From NCBI GenBank assembly GCA_003864495.1, contig ML133456.1:621255-685254 (forward strand): DNA of 64,000 nucleotides. Reading direction: 5' to 3'. A model generated the notes under the pieces. The model searched no databases. It saw only the letters and a program-made list of their open reading frames with translations, and was not told the DNA's origin. Made by a program: the position numbers and the translations under genes. Within the stretch, counting starts at the first letter, position 1, and the number at the start of each line of letters is the position of its first letter. Of this stretch, positions 51,016 to 63,370 are shown piece by piece. The stretch comes from Nemopilema nomurai (taxonomy: Eukaryota; Cnidaria; Scyphozoa; Rhizostomeae; Rhizostomatidae).

Positions 51016-51870
51016 CTCTTTATTATTTGCACTCAGGGGCTGCTGGAAAATAGTGGGTTGGGCAACGAAGGAGTGGACCTGGTAAAGAAGTCAAGGTTAG
51101 ACCTTAACGAATGTCGGAAAACACCCTCCTGCAACATCGGATAAGAATTGAGCTCGTCGTTGATAAAATATGTATCTCTCAATAAAACAATTCAATCTTA
51201 TTGAGTTGAATTTCATGGGTACGAGTTTACACACAAAGGTTAACATGAATATCCAAATAGTTAATTTGGAATATCAAAGTGGTAGCTTTTAGCTACTAGT
51301 AGTTTTAAATTTATCAACGAGGCTGTTCAGTTCTATTTGCCGGCCATATCCCGCTTGATGCAAATTTTAGCAAGGTTTTCTGATCTTTGACAAGTCATCG
51401 ATGCTCGGAAGCAATTTTTAATGATTTTGACCTTGCTGTATGCCCTATCGCATGATGCAAATGTGACAGGAAGAGTTGCAACTTTCTTTACAACTTCGAA
51501 AATGGGAAGAAAGGCTCCTTGCTTAGCTTGTTATATACAACTCTCGGAAAAATTTATTCAAGCTATTTCTTTTGTGTATCACAATGCCTGTTTTATAGCT
51601 AATCAGTCTTTTTGTAGCTATACTAGTTTATGCTTTAAAGTTATGTTTTAAACTTGTACAGATTTCGCAGAAAAGGAAAATTATGAAATTTATTTTTGAT
51701 CAGCAAAAGCCATCTAGTCTTTTAGTAGTTACCCTGGGTACCAAATTCACTATATTGAATATTCACTTTTAAGTAAGTGGGGTGGACGCAACCACAGTCC
51801 ACCCTGTGGCAACATGTTTTGCACAATTTCTATATCCTTGTTTTCACAGCGAAACTTGATAAGACTCAGC
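51016..51870. other. Arm-specific block, right version
   Basis: No partner in the left arm (23,556-23,850 there is different). It includes a CCCTGGGTACCA motif at 51,731 and a small inverted repeat around GTGGAC...GTCCAC near 51,781-51,805. Open frames up to 76 codons carry no recognisable motif. Confidence 0.55.
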
Positions 51871-51903
51871 TAATCACTTGTTCGTCTTGCTCAGTGTCTC
51901 ATG

Positions 51904-51938
51904 CTGTTGTTGTTGTTATTGTTGTGGTTGTTGTTGTC
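51904..51938. repeat. Interrupted TTG microsatellite
   Basis: Right-arm partner of the CAA repeat at 23,494, with substitutions breaking the run. Confidence 0.9.
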
Positions 51939-52913
51939 CTGGCTTCTCACTAGTCATTATAACTGATAGTTCATACAGAGAGGCGATTAGGAGGACAATG
52001 ACCTCAATTCTTCAAATAAGTAATGAAAGGATGATGACTTAATAATCGCGCCTTTGCATCATTCCACGTCAAAAAGACATGTACTTTAGATTATATTTTA
52101 ATACCATTTCACTTAACTTTCCTTCCAATGAGTAGTTCATTCAAGAAACTTACTGGACCATTTCTAGACTAATTATGAGTCGCATGTTTTAGCAGCACGA
52201 AGCGAATTTCTCTCAATTAGATTACAATGATTTAAATTCTCATTGATTCGGCCACCATATGTAGCCGCCCGCTTCTTAATACAACTTCTTTTCTGCTACC
52301 CAACTTTATTGGATTCGCTTCTGTTAGCTATAAATCTGTCTTTCCGTTATCAAGTATCAAATTGGATTACTGAGATGACCCAGAAAGCACAATGCCACCC
52401 TCTATCTACCCCCAGCTTGGTGTTCATTCTGCCTTTCAAGTCTTTCTATCACAATAAACCCTTTCTTCCTTACCAAAATTATGCACTTTAGGATGGGCGG
52501 ATTTCCGGGATGCCAGAAAATCAGAATAAAAGGGCATGTTTCCAAAGGTTTAAATTTGAGGTAGTTATACTTTTATTCATAGGTATAGATACGCATACTG
52601 TGGCATAAATTTTTAATTACATTAAATATGAACCTATTTTTAGGAACTTTGTTAACCTTTGAAGTCAAGAATTGTTCAAAATGATATTTTCTTTACGAAG
52701 ATTTCATAGATATGACTGGATCCCATCCCAAGGCCTCCTCTACAATGTACTTTATAATTAACATTAGGTTTATTATACAGTAAATATATAAAGATAAATG
52801 TCCATAAGCTTTGTCTATTCCTGTAGTCTAATACGCTATCTGGGGAATAGACTGTCATCTTTAAATGTTTCACAAGCTAAACTTGCTTGGAAGGAAATAT
52901 GCTTAGATTACCT

Positions 52914-53066
52914 ATCATTAATTATTCATTATTTTCTTATTCAGTTAATGAATTTGGTGCAACTTTCAGGAATCAGTGCAATGCAATGCAGTCATCAATT
53001 ATTCATTATTTTCTTATTCAGTTTATGAATTTGGTGCAATTTCCAGGAATGATGCAATGCTTTCCC
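52914..53066. repeat. 79-bp tandem duplication
   Basis: Two similar units starting at 52,914 and 52,993, each with ATTATTCATTATTTTCTTAT and then GAATTTGGTGCAA. They have diverged by several substitutions. Confidence 0.85.
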
Positions 53067-53301
53067 GGGACTTTTCAGGACTCACCCATTACTGGCACGA
53101 TTTTCTGAGCTTTTATAGTGTAACGGGCACTTTCCAAATCATTTTCTATTTCCTTTAAGCATGAAGGAAATATAGTATTAAATATAGTCTGACGCTTAAA
53201 TCTTCGTAGCCTCTTTGAAAGAAGAACCAGATTATCCAATAAAAGGGCGAATGCAAATAACTTCTGTATCTAATGGCGGATTGGCTCAAAATTTTAAACC
53301 A

Positions 53302-53586
53302 TACTCTCAAGTTCTTTATTGTATGGGGATATAATAAGGAGGTGGGGTTGGCATTATCTAGAAAACATTAAATGGGGATGGGGTTTTAAAATAGATTTTG
53401 GATTTGAAATGTTTCAAATACGTTTTCCAACACAATTTGGAATGTGCAGATTTTCTGATGTTTACAAACTTTTTGACTTTTTTCATTAAATATACAATTA
53501 GAAACGGGTGTAAACAAATAGAAAGGGGTATGCTAAATTTTTGAAAGATTGAGTTACCCCTCCATACAACAAGGAACTTGAGAGTA
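53302..53586. mobile_element. 285-bp MITE (family C)
   Basis: The left end TACTCTCAAGTTCTTTATTG and the reverse complement of the right end TACTCTCAAGTTCCTTGTTG match over about 24 bp with two differences. The outermost TA may be the target duplication. An apparent 131-codon minus-strand frame overlaps it and is probably chance. Confidence 0.75.
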
Positions 53587-55502
53587 GGCGTGACTTGAGA
53601 AAAGGTCCGGTCAAGCCAACATCTCATTAGAATCAATCGAAATATCACCAACATAACATGCATGGCATTGTTTTTTATGATTAAGAGTGAGCACAAAAAT
53701 AGAATATCAACAAATGCGCTTCGTACTTTACACAAAGAGGCCCCTTTTAGCAAAGTTGAGAGGGACTACACGGGGCCGATGGGTATGTCTTTCACAGTCT
53801 GAATTGGATATTAAATCAGCTTGGAAACCGTTTTCATCTTATCAAGCTAAACTGGATTCACTTGGCGAGCTAGGGTCAGGAGGGCACCAATAGTGGTATG
53901 CCATGCATTGGCATCAACGCTTTATTGCTAAGGTTATTTGCAAGGTATTAGAAGTTATTGATAGAAGACCAAAATTTTTCCCTTTAAACCTGTCCCCTTG
54001 AATTCTTGTGATTGTTTAGATTCCTTCCTAGCAAAGTATATTTAATTCATAGCCTCAAAGCTTGTTATTAGAAGGCGGGAATTTAAAGATTTTCCAGGGC
54101 ATTCCACAGGTGGCAATACCATGGACTGTACTGCACAGGAATCGTAATTGCAATTATGACATCCAGGAGGGGCTTTCAAAAGACCCTGCAACTTTGATTC
54201 TAATTGCTTTTCTGAGGAGCGGCTGCTTTTTCATCAACGGTGCAGAATAGGAATATCGTATTTCGAGAAGATGAATAAACAGCCAGGAGCCGTAGAAGGC
54301 CATGTTTTCTTCTGATGGCTGGCTGAGTCTGACCAAAGCACCTCTCCCATTCCACAAATTTTTCATGTTTTGAAATAGAAATTCACGACAGAAGCATTCC
54401 ATTGTTCTGATTTCGATGTTGTATTAAACAAAGAGACTTGTTACCAATTCACCACGTCAAATACCATTTTAGAATAGCATGAAAATTGTTTGTTTTCAAA
54501 CTTCAAGTCACAAACAAATCATAGATCTAAGAATTCATTTAACTGTTAGTAAATCAATCTAGATATTTGAAAGTATTTTTAAAACATAGAAGAATATTTC
54601 CTAAATACAATTCAGAACTAATGCATTCCCTCGCAGTTTCTTTTTCTTTTATTGAACTTGTAAATAAGTTGTGTTTACTTCCATAGCTTTGCAAGAAATA
54701 ACGTTGCTCCTTGGCAACTTTGGCACAAGGATGACTTCTCCATGGAAACACGGAAATTTATGCGAGTTATTTATTATGCGGTGAGTGCTTTCGATATGAA
54801 ATGAATTCCATGTAATTCCGTGAAATTGCTGCTACGAAAACATCTACAGTGAATTTGTCATTCGAGTACAGTTTCCAGAACCTGCCTGGAGACAAAAAAC
54901 GTGATGCATTGATAAACGAAAACGTTCTCAGGCTATAGCATTCATACAGAAATAGTCTAGTCTATACTGAGAAATACTTCGATTTTTTAATATAGAAGAA
55001 AAGACGGATGTACAAAACAAGCATAATTTGACATGAAATGAGTTGATTAAAACATTGATAATCGAATAGGTGAATGACGTCATTTTGGCTTGAATAGAGA
55101 CTCATAAATGATCATTGGGATTTTGAGATCTACAAGACAATGACAGAGGTTAACCAGAATCTCAAGTTCCATCTGATATCGAAATTGCCTTGAGCTCCGA
55201 AAATAAGCCTTCTAATAAGGAAACGGTTGTCAATAAACTTGAGAAACTCTGCGATTGTAAAGCTTTAATTTAATAATGCAAACGATATTAATAGTCATTA
55301 ATTCATAATTTTGCTGCAATAATCCAGGAAAGTTATTGTAAACCAAGATCTAGCGTTTTGGAGAATTTCAATCATATTGAGAGATCCAACAGATGGCAAT
55401 TGTTTTGCACAATTAATAATGTCCCGTACATACGTCGGTTTAAAGTAAAGGGCTGTTAATTATGCATACGATTGTTTTTAAATGGTTCTGCAATGAAATT
55501 AC

Positions 55503-55596
55503 TGTATGAAATGAAATTACTGTATGCTAAAGACGCGCTTCTGAAGGAAGGGAAAAAAGGTCGAAGGTGAGAAATTACTGTATGCTGAAGAAAACT
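55503..55596. other. Scar at 1.3-kb arm difference, with duplicated 14-mer
   Basis: AATTACTGTATGCT occurs twice here, near 55,517 and 55,574. The second copy lies exactly at the junction where the right arm lacks the left arm's 19,197-20,531. Consistent with repair that copied a nearby template. Confidence 0.6.
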
Positions 55597-58500
55597 GTGG
55601 GCCATTTTGCCATTGCCATCCACAAAAAACCATCATTGCAAAGGATAAAGAAGTTGATTGTTCAGAATGATATTTTCGTTCTACAATTCCAGGAATTGTA
55701 GCTTGATCAGTCTCTGAAATGTTTCAAATGCCGTTCAATAGAAAAGTAAGAGACAAATTCGTTCTTAAATTGACGTCTGGAAATAGGTTTCATCGATATC
55801 TGATACTTGATAAGATAGACTTTGCAAGCCCATCATTGATACTAAACTAACAGCCACCAGGCAATATTTGGAGAGTTGTTTATTCGTAATATGATAAAGA
55901 ATATGTCATTCCAGGGCAAATTACGGACTACAAATTGGTCCAATCAACAGCCATTATATTTGGTTTCTTGTCTCCCTTCCAAAATTGCTTACCCCAAAGC
56001 AGTCGACACACAGCCCCGTAAGTCTCCAGCAATATTTACGCTTGGTCGCTCAGAAATATAAGAACAATTCAATAGATGTTATATGAATACCTAAATGAAA
56101 GTTGTATTTGCATAAGTCGCCCCTTTGGTTAGTCGAAAAGCCGAAAGACTTTTGTTTTTATTGCGGGAAATTATAATGATTTTCAGAGAGACGTTTTCAG
56201 TAGCCCGATTAAAAAAAGAATGGTTATATCAATGCCTTCTGCTGCATTAATAATCGAAGATTTGAATATCTATCAGAGACACTTCACTTATGTACGAAAC
56301 GATGCACAGTATGTCACCAGACTATGAGTAACAAATGCATAAATATTTTATGGGACTCTTTATCGACGACTTTACATTTCTACAACCCTCGGCAGACTTT
56401 CTCTGAGATGCTTCGCAGATAAAACCGAGAAATCGATCAATGAAGATTATAAAAGATTAACGGGATGTCTTGGTCTGAAAGTCTTCATATGGACCCACAG
56501 AAGATAAGGAAATAAGCATCATCCACTGCAAAGTTCGCTGGTCTAACAGCATGCGGATTCATTCATCCCCGCAATCATCTGTTCAATTATCTATTGCAGT
56601 ATTTCCAAGGAAGTTAGTTGATTTCAAGCTGTACGAAAATGCCACCTGCAAAGAACATTGTATGCCGGGAAAGTTTTTCATTACCTGGTTATTGCATTGG
56701 TTTGATGTTGGTAGAAAATCCTCAAAATAGAGAAAGACTAGTTGAAGACTTTTCTTGTCTGCTCATGTAAGAAATCTTATTTATTGTCAGTTGTTGTTAT
56801 TATTCACGATTCGTTTTAATAATATCAACTGAAGTTAGCGAAATTCGAGAGAGAGGCAAAAGAAAAAGCAATGCGAAATGAATACCTCAAGGCCCAACAA
56901 GCAAAAAAAATTTCTGATGGCGAAAGTCAATGCACAAAAGAAATTGTTACGCGGCAGTTCGGTGAAAATGACGTAATTGTCCAATAAAGAAATGGGACAG
57001 TATGTGATAAATAAACAGACACGTTCTGCTGTTTATTGTCGAGAATCTTCAAGCTTTTGAAAACTCACCACAAGTTGCTATAAAAATTCTTCAGCTCTCT
57101 ATTAAAACAGTCCTTTGGTGTTGGTGTTGGCGCCAAACTAGAGCAGTGACGTCATCATCTTAGTCCATGCACCTGTGTTAAATCGTTTAATGAGATAAAA
57201 ACGTGTTTTCCTTGTTGTTCCATAGCTTTCATTGTCCTTATTAAGAGGGGAGCCGTCAATTATCACACTTAAACTATTTTCCCAGTGTGATATGCTATTA
57301 AGCACATTGTAATTGGAATTTTTATGCAAGGCTTCAAAGGACGATAAACATCTGTAGCGATTGCCGACTTTGTGCGGAGTTGATCAATCAAAAATAATTC
57401 TCTAAGCGTTGTTGAAACTTGATTTACAAATGTTGCTGGAAATTGTTACTTAGCCGTCCATATTCTAGCCCCCAACATTCTCTTGACTCAGTGTTTAGAA
57501 TAAGTTTGGTGTTGTGACAATTTTCGTTAACACCCTCGTAAGCAATCAAAATACTTGGTAGTTGGAATGGCGTGACAACGTGTGAAATAAATTGTAGTTA
57601 GAAGCATCAGGTATTTTGAAGCTTCTTTTTGTTTATCATGTTTTTCAAGTTGTTTTGTTTCGTACTTGACATTCTCCTCCAGTGTCGAAATATATACCCT
57701 CATAAGTGAAAAGTTTAGCACCTAAAATGAAGCAGCTGTTTAAAAGAGGCAGGTTTAGCAAGTAATAAATACAATGTCCTGGTCTTGACAATGTGGTTTT
57801 AGCAGGTTTAACACCGTATGCCCTTGTTCTTAGCTGTATTTGTCCAGGAGAGCCACATGTCGACAAACTAACTCAAGCTCTTACCAAATATCAATTTCTT
57901 TGTCTTTTGTCAAGCTATTGGATAGAACAATTGCAGGCAACGATTCTCTCTTCCGAAGTGTGCCTCTTGTTTCTCCTTGTAGAAGTGCAAAGCCAATCTC
58001 CCCAGGTCCACGTAATTTTTATTCGACCTTGATGTGGCTGCAAACTTCTAAATCCCAGAAGAATTTCGTAAGAGGATGCCTTGACAATATAATGTTTCTC
58101 TAACTTTCTCATTTTTCTGTTTCTATAGCTGTCTTTAATTGAAAATGTTTGCGGCAAGTCACGAAGAATAGGAGATCGATGTCATATACGAAGAAGATAA
58201 TCCAACAGCACGTGGAGAAGGACGGTGTTTCATCTCGTAAAATTTGGTTTAGGCTGCCAGTATTAATAACCAGATACAGATCTGCATTTGACATGACCTT
58301 GGTTTTAATTCACAGTAGAACCTCACCAACTGGCCACCTCTGTGACTTGTTAATCAAATGATATTGAACAGTACAGCGAGAAACCACTTGAAGTGACAGA
58401 TGCAGCATATCTGGTCATTCTCCTCGATTTGTCAAGAGTCTATCTACGTCATGGCACTGTTTCCCAGGCCTTTTTGCCATTCTTCGCCATCACAACCGTC

Positions 58501-58639
58501 CCCATTACAGCTCTTCAAAAAACCTCATTCCAAGGCAAATCTTTTAAGTGTGGCTATTAGAGCAAGACAATTTACTTTCCAGCGATCGTAAAACTTAAAG
58601 AAATTTGTAGGATACGATATATCGACAAGGTATCGTCTA

Positions 58640-58916
58640 TAATGCCCGCCAAAAGTGTTGGAACAGTCCAATCATCTTTCCTATTAAACGTCTCCCCTCC
58701 CCCATATACAATATTGGATTCCGTCTCTAACATGACAAAAAATGCACGTTGGAGTGCAAATTGTGTAACCCATGTTTAGCAACATGTTCACCTACCTTCA
58801 CAACATTGTTTAAGGGGGGGGGGGGGTTCTGTCTACTTGAAATAGGGAAATGAAGTGAAAATATACATTTATTACGAGTACAATCTTGGTGTTCCAATTA
58901 CTTTTGGCGGGTATTG
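58640..58916. mobile_element. 277-bp MITE (family B) absent from the left arm
   Basis: The left end TAATGCCCGCCAAAAGTGTT and the reverse complement of the right end CAATACCCGCCAAAAGTAAT form TIRs, flanked by TA at 58,638 and 58,917. The left arm near 16,050-16,080 has continuous flanking sequence without it. A 13-base G run lies inside. It shares its TIR core with 47,003-47,254. Confidence 0.8.
58814..58826. repeat. Poly-G tract inside MITE
   Basis: Thirteen consecutive G. The sister MITE has GGGGG-AAA-GGGGG at the equivalent place, so the G-rich core is a family trait. Confidence 0.9.
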
Positions 58917-60369
58917 TAGTTTGTTTTAACAAAGGGCTGGTTTTAAAAGAACGGATTTGTGATCTGTTTTTTTGTGAAAAAAGTTTGAGCACCTAGACAA
59001 GTTTTTTGTTTAAAAAGGTTTTCGTTGTTTTTATCATTTTTCTTTCCATTCTTTCAAGCTCAAAATCAAGAGCATAGGTAACTTAATCTATAAGGAAATC
59101 TAATTCTTAAGTCAGTTTTTAAGTAGCAAAAACAGTGGCAAAACAGGGTGTTAAGGAATGTCGGATTTATGTAGTTCTTCAGATATAGATGTCAGAGATT
59201 TATTCGATGAAAAAGTCATTGACAAGCAGTGATGTTGCGCAATCAGGGAGATCTTGGTCAGTTGATGCCGAATTTCCTTTGTTTACTGTTTCTGATCGTT
59301 GGGTCGAAGAGTTTCAATGGAACTAGAAAAGTTAATCAGCCAGGGCTTTTGGAGCGGAACAGAGGAAGGCGCCGAACTGCATAAAGACAACGTAAATAGA
59401 CTACCTCAAAATGGCATCGGGAAATCGGAATAGCAAAGTTTTAAAAAGTCAAATGAACTACTTTCGGCAGGGTGAAAAGGAGGACACAATATGTGATATC
59501 AATAATATAATACAGATAACTATGATATCAAGACGTTTTGGTCATAAACTTCCTGTGGTCTTGTTTTAGTTAGGCTTAGACATTTGCTCTAAGCGGTAAG
59601 GAAATAATCGGTAAATCTATGATTTGTGCAGTGACTTTCTGGAAATTATGCCTAACTCGGGGTCTTTAGAAGTAATGCTTTGTTTTTATTCAGCAAAAAA
59701 TGTTCTGTTTTTCTGTGCAACAGAAAATTTGCTTTTAGACAAAGTGTGAATGGGAGGGTAAAGAAACTTTGATGGAACGTGGTCTAATTTATTAAGAAAG
59801 AAATGTTCGTCCATCGAAGGATTTGGTTTGCTTTGGTTGGTTAGCATGTGGGTTAAAGAAGTTGAGTTTGGAAGCCCTCTGCAAGGTATCAGGAATTTTC
59901 TCGCTCTTGGAAAAGCCACTTACAAGTGCTAATGAAGTGAATACGCTCAAAACTGAATGAAAATTCAACCCAAGTACGCGGATGTACGAAGAATTTTAGG
60001 TTGTTGGCCGAGTTTTCGTGAAAACACGAGATTGAGGTGATAGCAGAGATGGTTTTCACGGCTTAAGTACTTTGAGGGACTCCTTAGTTTTACATCCAAA
60101 ATGCAGTTAACAAAAGCTCTTATGAATGATTGACACGACAAAGCCAAATACAAGATTTGCGGTAATGATCAGCTTAGAGTTGCAATTTTCGTGTTTAAAA
60201 CCTACGATTGCATTAATTTCACCAATTTTCTCCAGCGATACTAAAGACTGTCGAAGCAGGCAACGATATTTGAAAAGTTTATTTTAGTTTACCCAGATGC
60301 AGGAGAGCCTAAAAGTCTGTTGCAACAATTAAAAATGCTTCTCCCTTCTATGAAAGCTTTCATTTTCCA

Positions 60370-60490
60370 ACTAAGCTATCGTGCTACACCGTTAAAAATG
60401 GTTTGCTGTGTCCGTTGATAAAACAGTTTTACGACGCATTTTTCAAAGCTATCCTCTCTGTCAAAAGTGAGTGACTGAGATCATCGGATG
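60370..60490. other. Diverged block between arms, right version
   Basis: Short unrelated sequence opposite 14,170-14,570. Confidence 0.45.
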
Positions 60491-61843
60491 CATAGTTGCA
60501 AACATTTACCAATGTTTCAAATGGAAAAACCGATAAGTCGATCAAGCAATTTCGGTTCTACTAATAGTTTGTCGTGGCGATAAGGCGAAATGTTGAACAA
60601 TGAGATATCAAAACATATAAACCACATGATAAAGTTTGGAGAGAATTCCCACGGAAAGAAAGCATTCTTTGCAACATAAAGGGCTTCAAAGGGCAGCGAA
60701 GTTCTAGTTATACGAACGGTACAGTAGTTAGAGACATGTGCGCGAAATATTGGGAAAACCTAGAGTTTTAAATAAAACGTGAACCAACAGTTTTTCACCA
60801 ATTTATCGATTCAATTTTCATGATGAAGTTCTAACATGGACTTTAGTGTAATTCTATTCTCAGCCCAGAGAGATACCTCACTGTTCAAATCTGAGTTAAA
60901 AATTGCGTTTTGTATCAACCAGATGCTCTCGATAGTAGCTCCTCTACATTCCCCATTTATTTGTATACCCTTTTAAGATGAAGAGTATTTAATATAACTA
61001 CGTCATCCCAAAACATTTAAGCTAAACTACACAACGACAATTCTGCTATAGGACCTTTCCTTCGATGATTCCACAGGGCCTTCCCGACAACCAAGTTACC
61101 GATTCGTGCGTTGCTTTTGAAAAGGATTAATAGAATCATCAGTGGGTGGTGCGAAGCCACGAAAGACTCTGGAAATTATTCACTTATATCCTGAACTGTA
61201 TGCTTCCCTACGCAACCGACATTTCCTTTCAATAATCAGTGTTTTAAAACTTCCTTTTCGCATGGAAACTTTCCACATCTATTGAAATTTTTTCCTGTTT
61301 TTATAATGGTGGAGAACTCTTATCCTATATTTAGTGCTTCCGATTGCTTATGAAAACAAATCAAATTTCATGCACCATAGTGACTAGCCTTTAGATGCCT
61401 TGAAATCAAACGATTTATATCCCTCCCTAGCTTTTGTGATCTACTGGAGAGAAACTCAAAATTAACGAGTCGATTAAATACTTTAGGTTTTGGGAAAATC
61501 TTCTTCAATTGCATTCTATTTCTAGTCAAATGAAAGCCACTCGAGACCTTTATTGACCCTTCAAGTCACACTGATTACTTTTATTTAAAGATTGTTTACA
61601 GTTTACTTCAATTTTACCTTCCCCAATCAACAATCAATGTTTCCACTCTCTTTATGCTGCCCCGATTTCTATCAACTTTGTCGATGGGGAATTGTTTTAA
61701 TTTTCACAGCAAATTAGGCATAGACCGTGTTCTTCATTTGAAAACCTTCATGATTCATAAGCATTGTCCCAGATGCAATTCACTGACGTCGTTACCTCTC
61801 CTTCTCTTTTTACTTTGATTTTATTTACTCCAACGTCTCGCAG

Positions 61844-62942
61844 ATTTCACACTGGATGCCAACAATGTCTTTTCAAGAACTGGCACATTCGTTCAACTAC
61901 GATTCCCCTGTGGACATGCAAAGGCGCCGTTTCCAATGACGAAATTATCCCTTCAATACCCATAATGTATGCTTGAAACTTAATTATGCGAAGCGGAAGC
62001 AAGTCAGTTCCCTATGGGACATTCGTGAATCCCGTCATTGTTTCACCAAACAAAAGAGGAGAAACCATTAAATTGAACAGGCCTGTCTTTGACTGCCCAG
62101 AGGTTACGAGTATTAGGTCATGGTGTGTCAACGAATTGGAATGTTGGCGTGCTCCAGAATTTAAATTTCAGAAACAGGCAACGAAGAAACTTCTACAGGA
62201 GAAGACGAAAGCTGGTAGATTTGCCGAGCAAATTAGACTTGGATCAGAGGAGCATTATATTTATTTGCCCAAGTTGGTCGGCATCTCATTCATTTGGTTG
62301 GGACGAACGTGTGGCTACCCAAGACGAGAGAAGTGAACAAGTGCTCGGTTTGTGTCGAGGGCATCAATTATTAACGAGATGGAAAACTTTATAAACAGAA
62401 CAAAGCAGATTTCAGCGTTCATTTTCGAAGCGAACACCAAGACTGGTGCAGTAATAAGGCCATCACCTGGCACGTGGAGGAAAGGGCTCAAAGGCTTGGA
62501 TTTTAAACGTTTATCGATCACCAGTTGGGAAGACATCGAAGGAACGGACATGCAAAGGGTATCGATACCCAAAGGCCCTTTCAGGGTCGACTTGCATCCT
62601 TGCGAAAGCCAGCCTTCATCTTGCAGAGTATATTGGCAAGTGACGCCGTGCATGAAAATTCCTGGGAAAACACGAAAATGTAAAATCATTCAAAGCCGAT
62701 CGAAGGAATCCAAAGGACCTTTTTCCGCGAACATTGCATGCGTGGACGATAAAATATTTATATGGGGAAGCATTAAAGACGATAGAAAGGAAGGAGAAGA
62801 CTTTGAACTCGTTTTAACAGCTCCTCAAAACAAATTTCAAACTTACGGAAATTCTATCGTTATTCAAGAGGGCTCCCTCAAAAGAGGTTGCAGGAAGAAG
62901 GACTCGTTCGTAACGACACACGATGGTTTTGTTGTTTCATAG
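61844..62942 (+). pseudogene. Decayed coding exon of unknown family, right-arm copy
   Basis: Partner of 11,518-12,632. The splice acceptor (TCTCGCAG, 61,836-61,843) and the TGA before the ATG at 61,986 are both conserved. It lacks the 4-bp duplication of the left copy. It has two other lesions: a net 11-bp deletion near 62,237 and a 1-bp deletion near 62,346. The lengths agree: from ATG to stop the left copy is 973 bp and this one 957 bp, which is 4 + 11 + 1 fewer. From about 62,350 to the stop at 62,942 the two copies are identical at the nucleotide level as far as I can read. Upstream, five of about 90 residues differ. No recognised domain. Neither copy can encode the full frame. Confidence 0.5.
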
Positions 62943-63370
62943 AGCATCGAGGGAAGGCCGGATAGGATTTCAAAACAGAAATACAATTGCCTGTTTGGGG
63001 ATTCCTCCTCGTTATTGAATTCTTTACAGGTACTGCCGCGTCCGCAATTAACACACTCGCAGATGAAACGTTATCGAGGTACCTATCCACAGAGTATCAA
63101 GTATGAACATTATTTATTAAAGTTACAACAGATTTTATGTAAAGTTGCTTAACCTTCGTCCACTCAACACCTGTTTCGGAACCCAGGTATCTCCCGTTGT
63201 TTTGTTGAGTCGCCATGTAAAATTCGGTTGTGTGTGATCAAAATATCATCAAACAGATTATTGTTTACAGTTCAACCGACCAAAACTTTCGCACCAAAGT
63301 GATGATAGAAATGCTTTCAAGGATAAAACTGTCCAGGCTTGAAACTTCAGATATCCTTCACTTCCTTTAA
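62350..63370. other. Near-identical tract shared with left arm (candidate conversion tract)
   Basis: Pairs with about 11,090-12,110. I count no differences over the roughly 520-bp coding part and about four over the next 500 bp. Adjacent DNA on the 61,986-62,349 side shows three indels and several substitutions. An identity block spanning silent and non-coding sites fits recent sequence transfer between arms better than selection. Confidence 0.6.

Larger units (their letters stand above)
52525..53994. other. Arm-specific block, right version
   Basis: About 1.5 kb in place of an unrelated 0.8 kb in the left arm. It contains the 79-bp duplication and the 285-bp MITE. No gene supported. Confidence 0.65.

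Noticed and set aside
53358..53753. 131-codon minus-strand frame
   Set aside because: It overlaps a TIR-bounded MITE by more than half and has no motif.
58149..58361. Pair of similar frames in both arms (16,427-16,642 and 58,149-58,361)
   Set aside because: Similar because the arms are similar. Differences include frame changes and starts or ends that do not agree; both strands are equally open.
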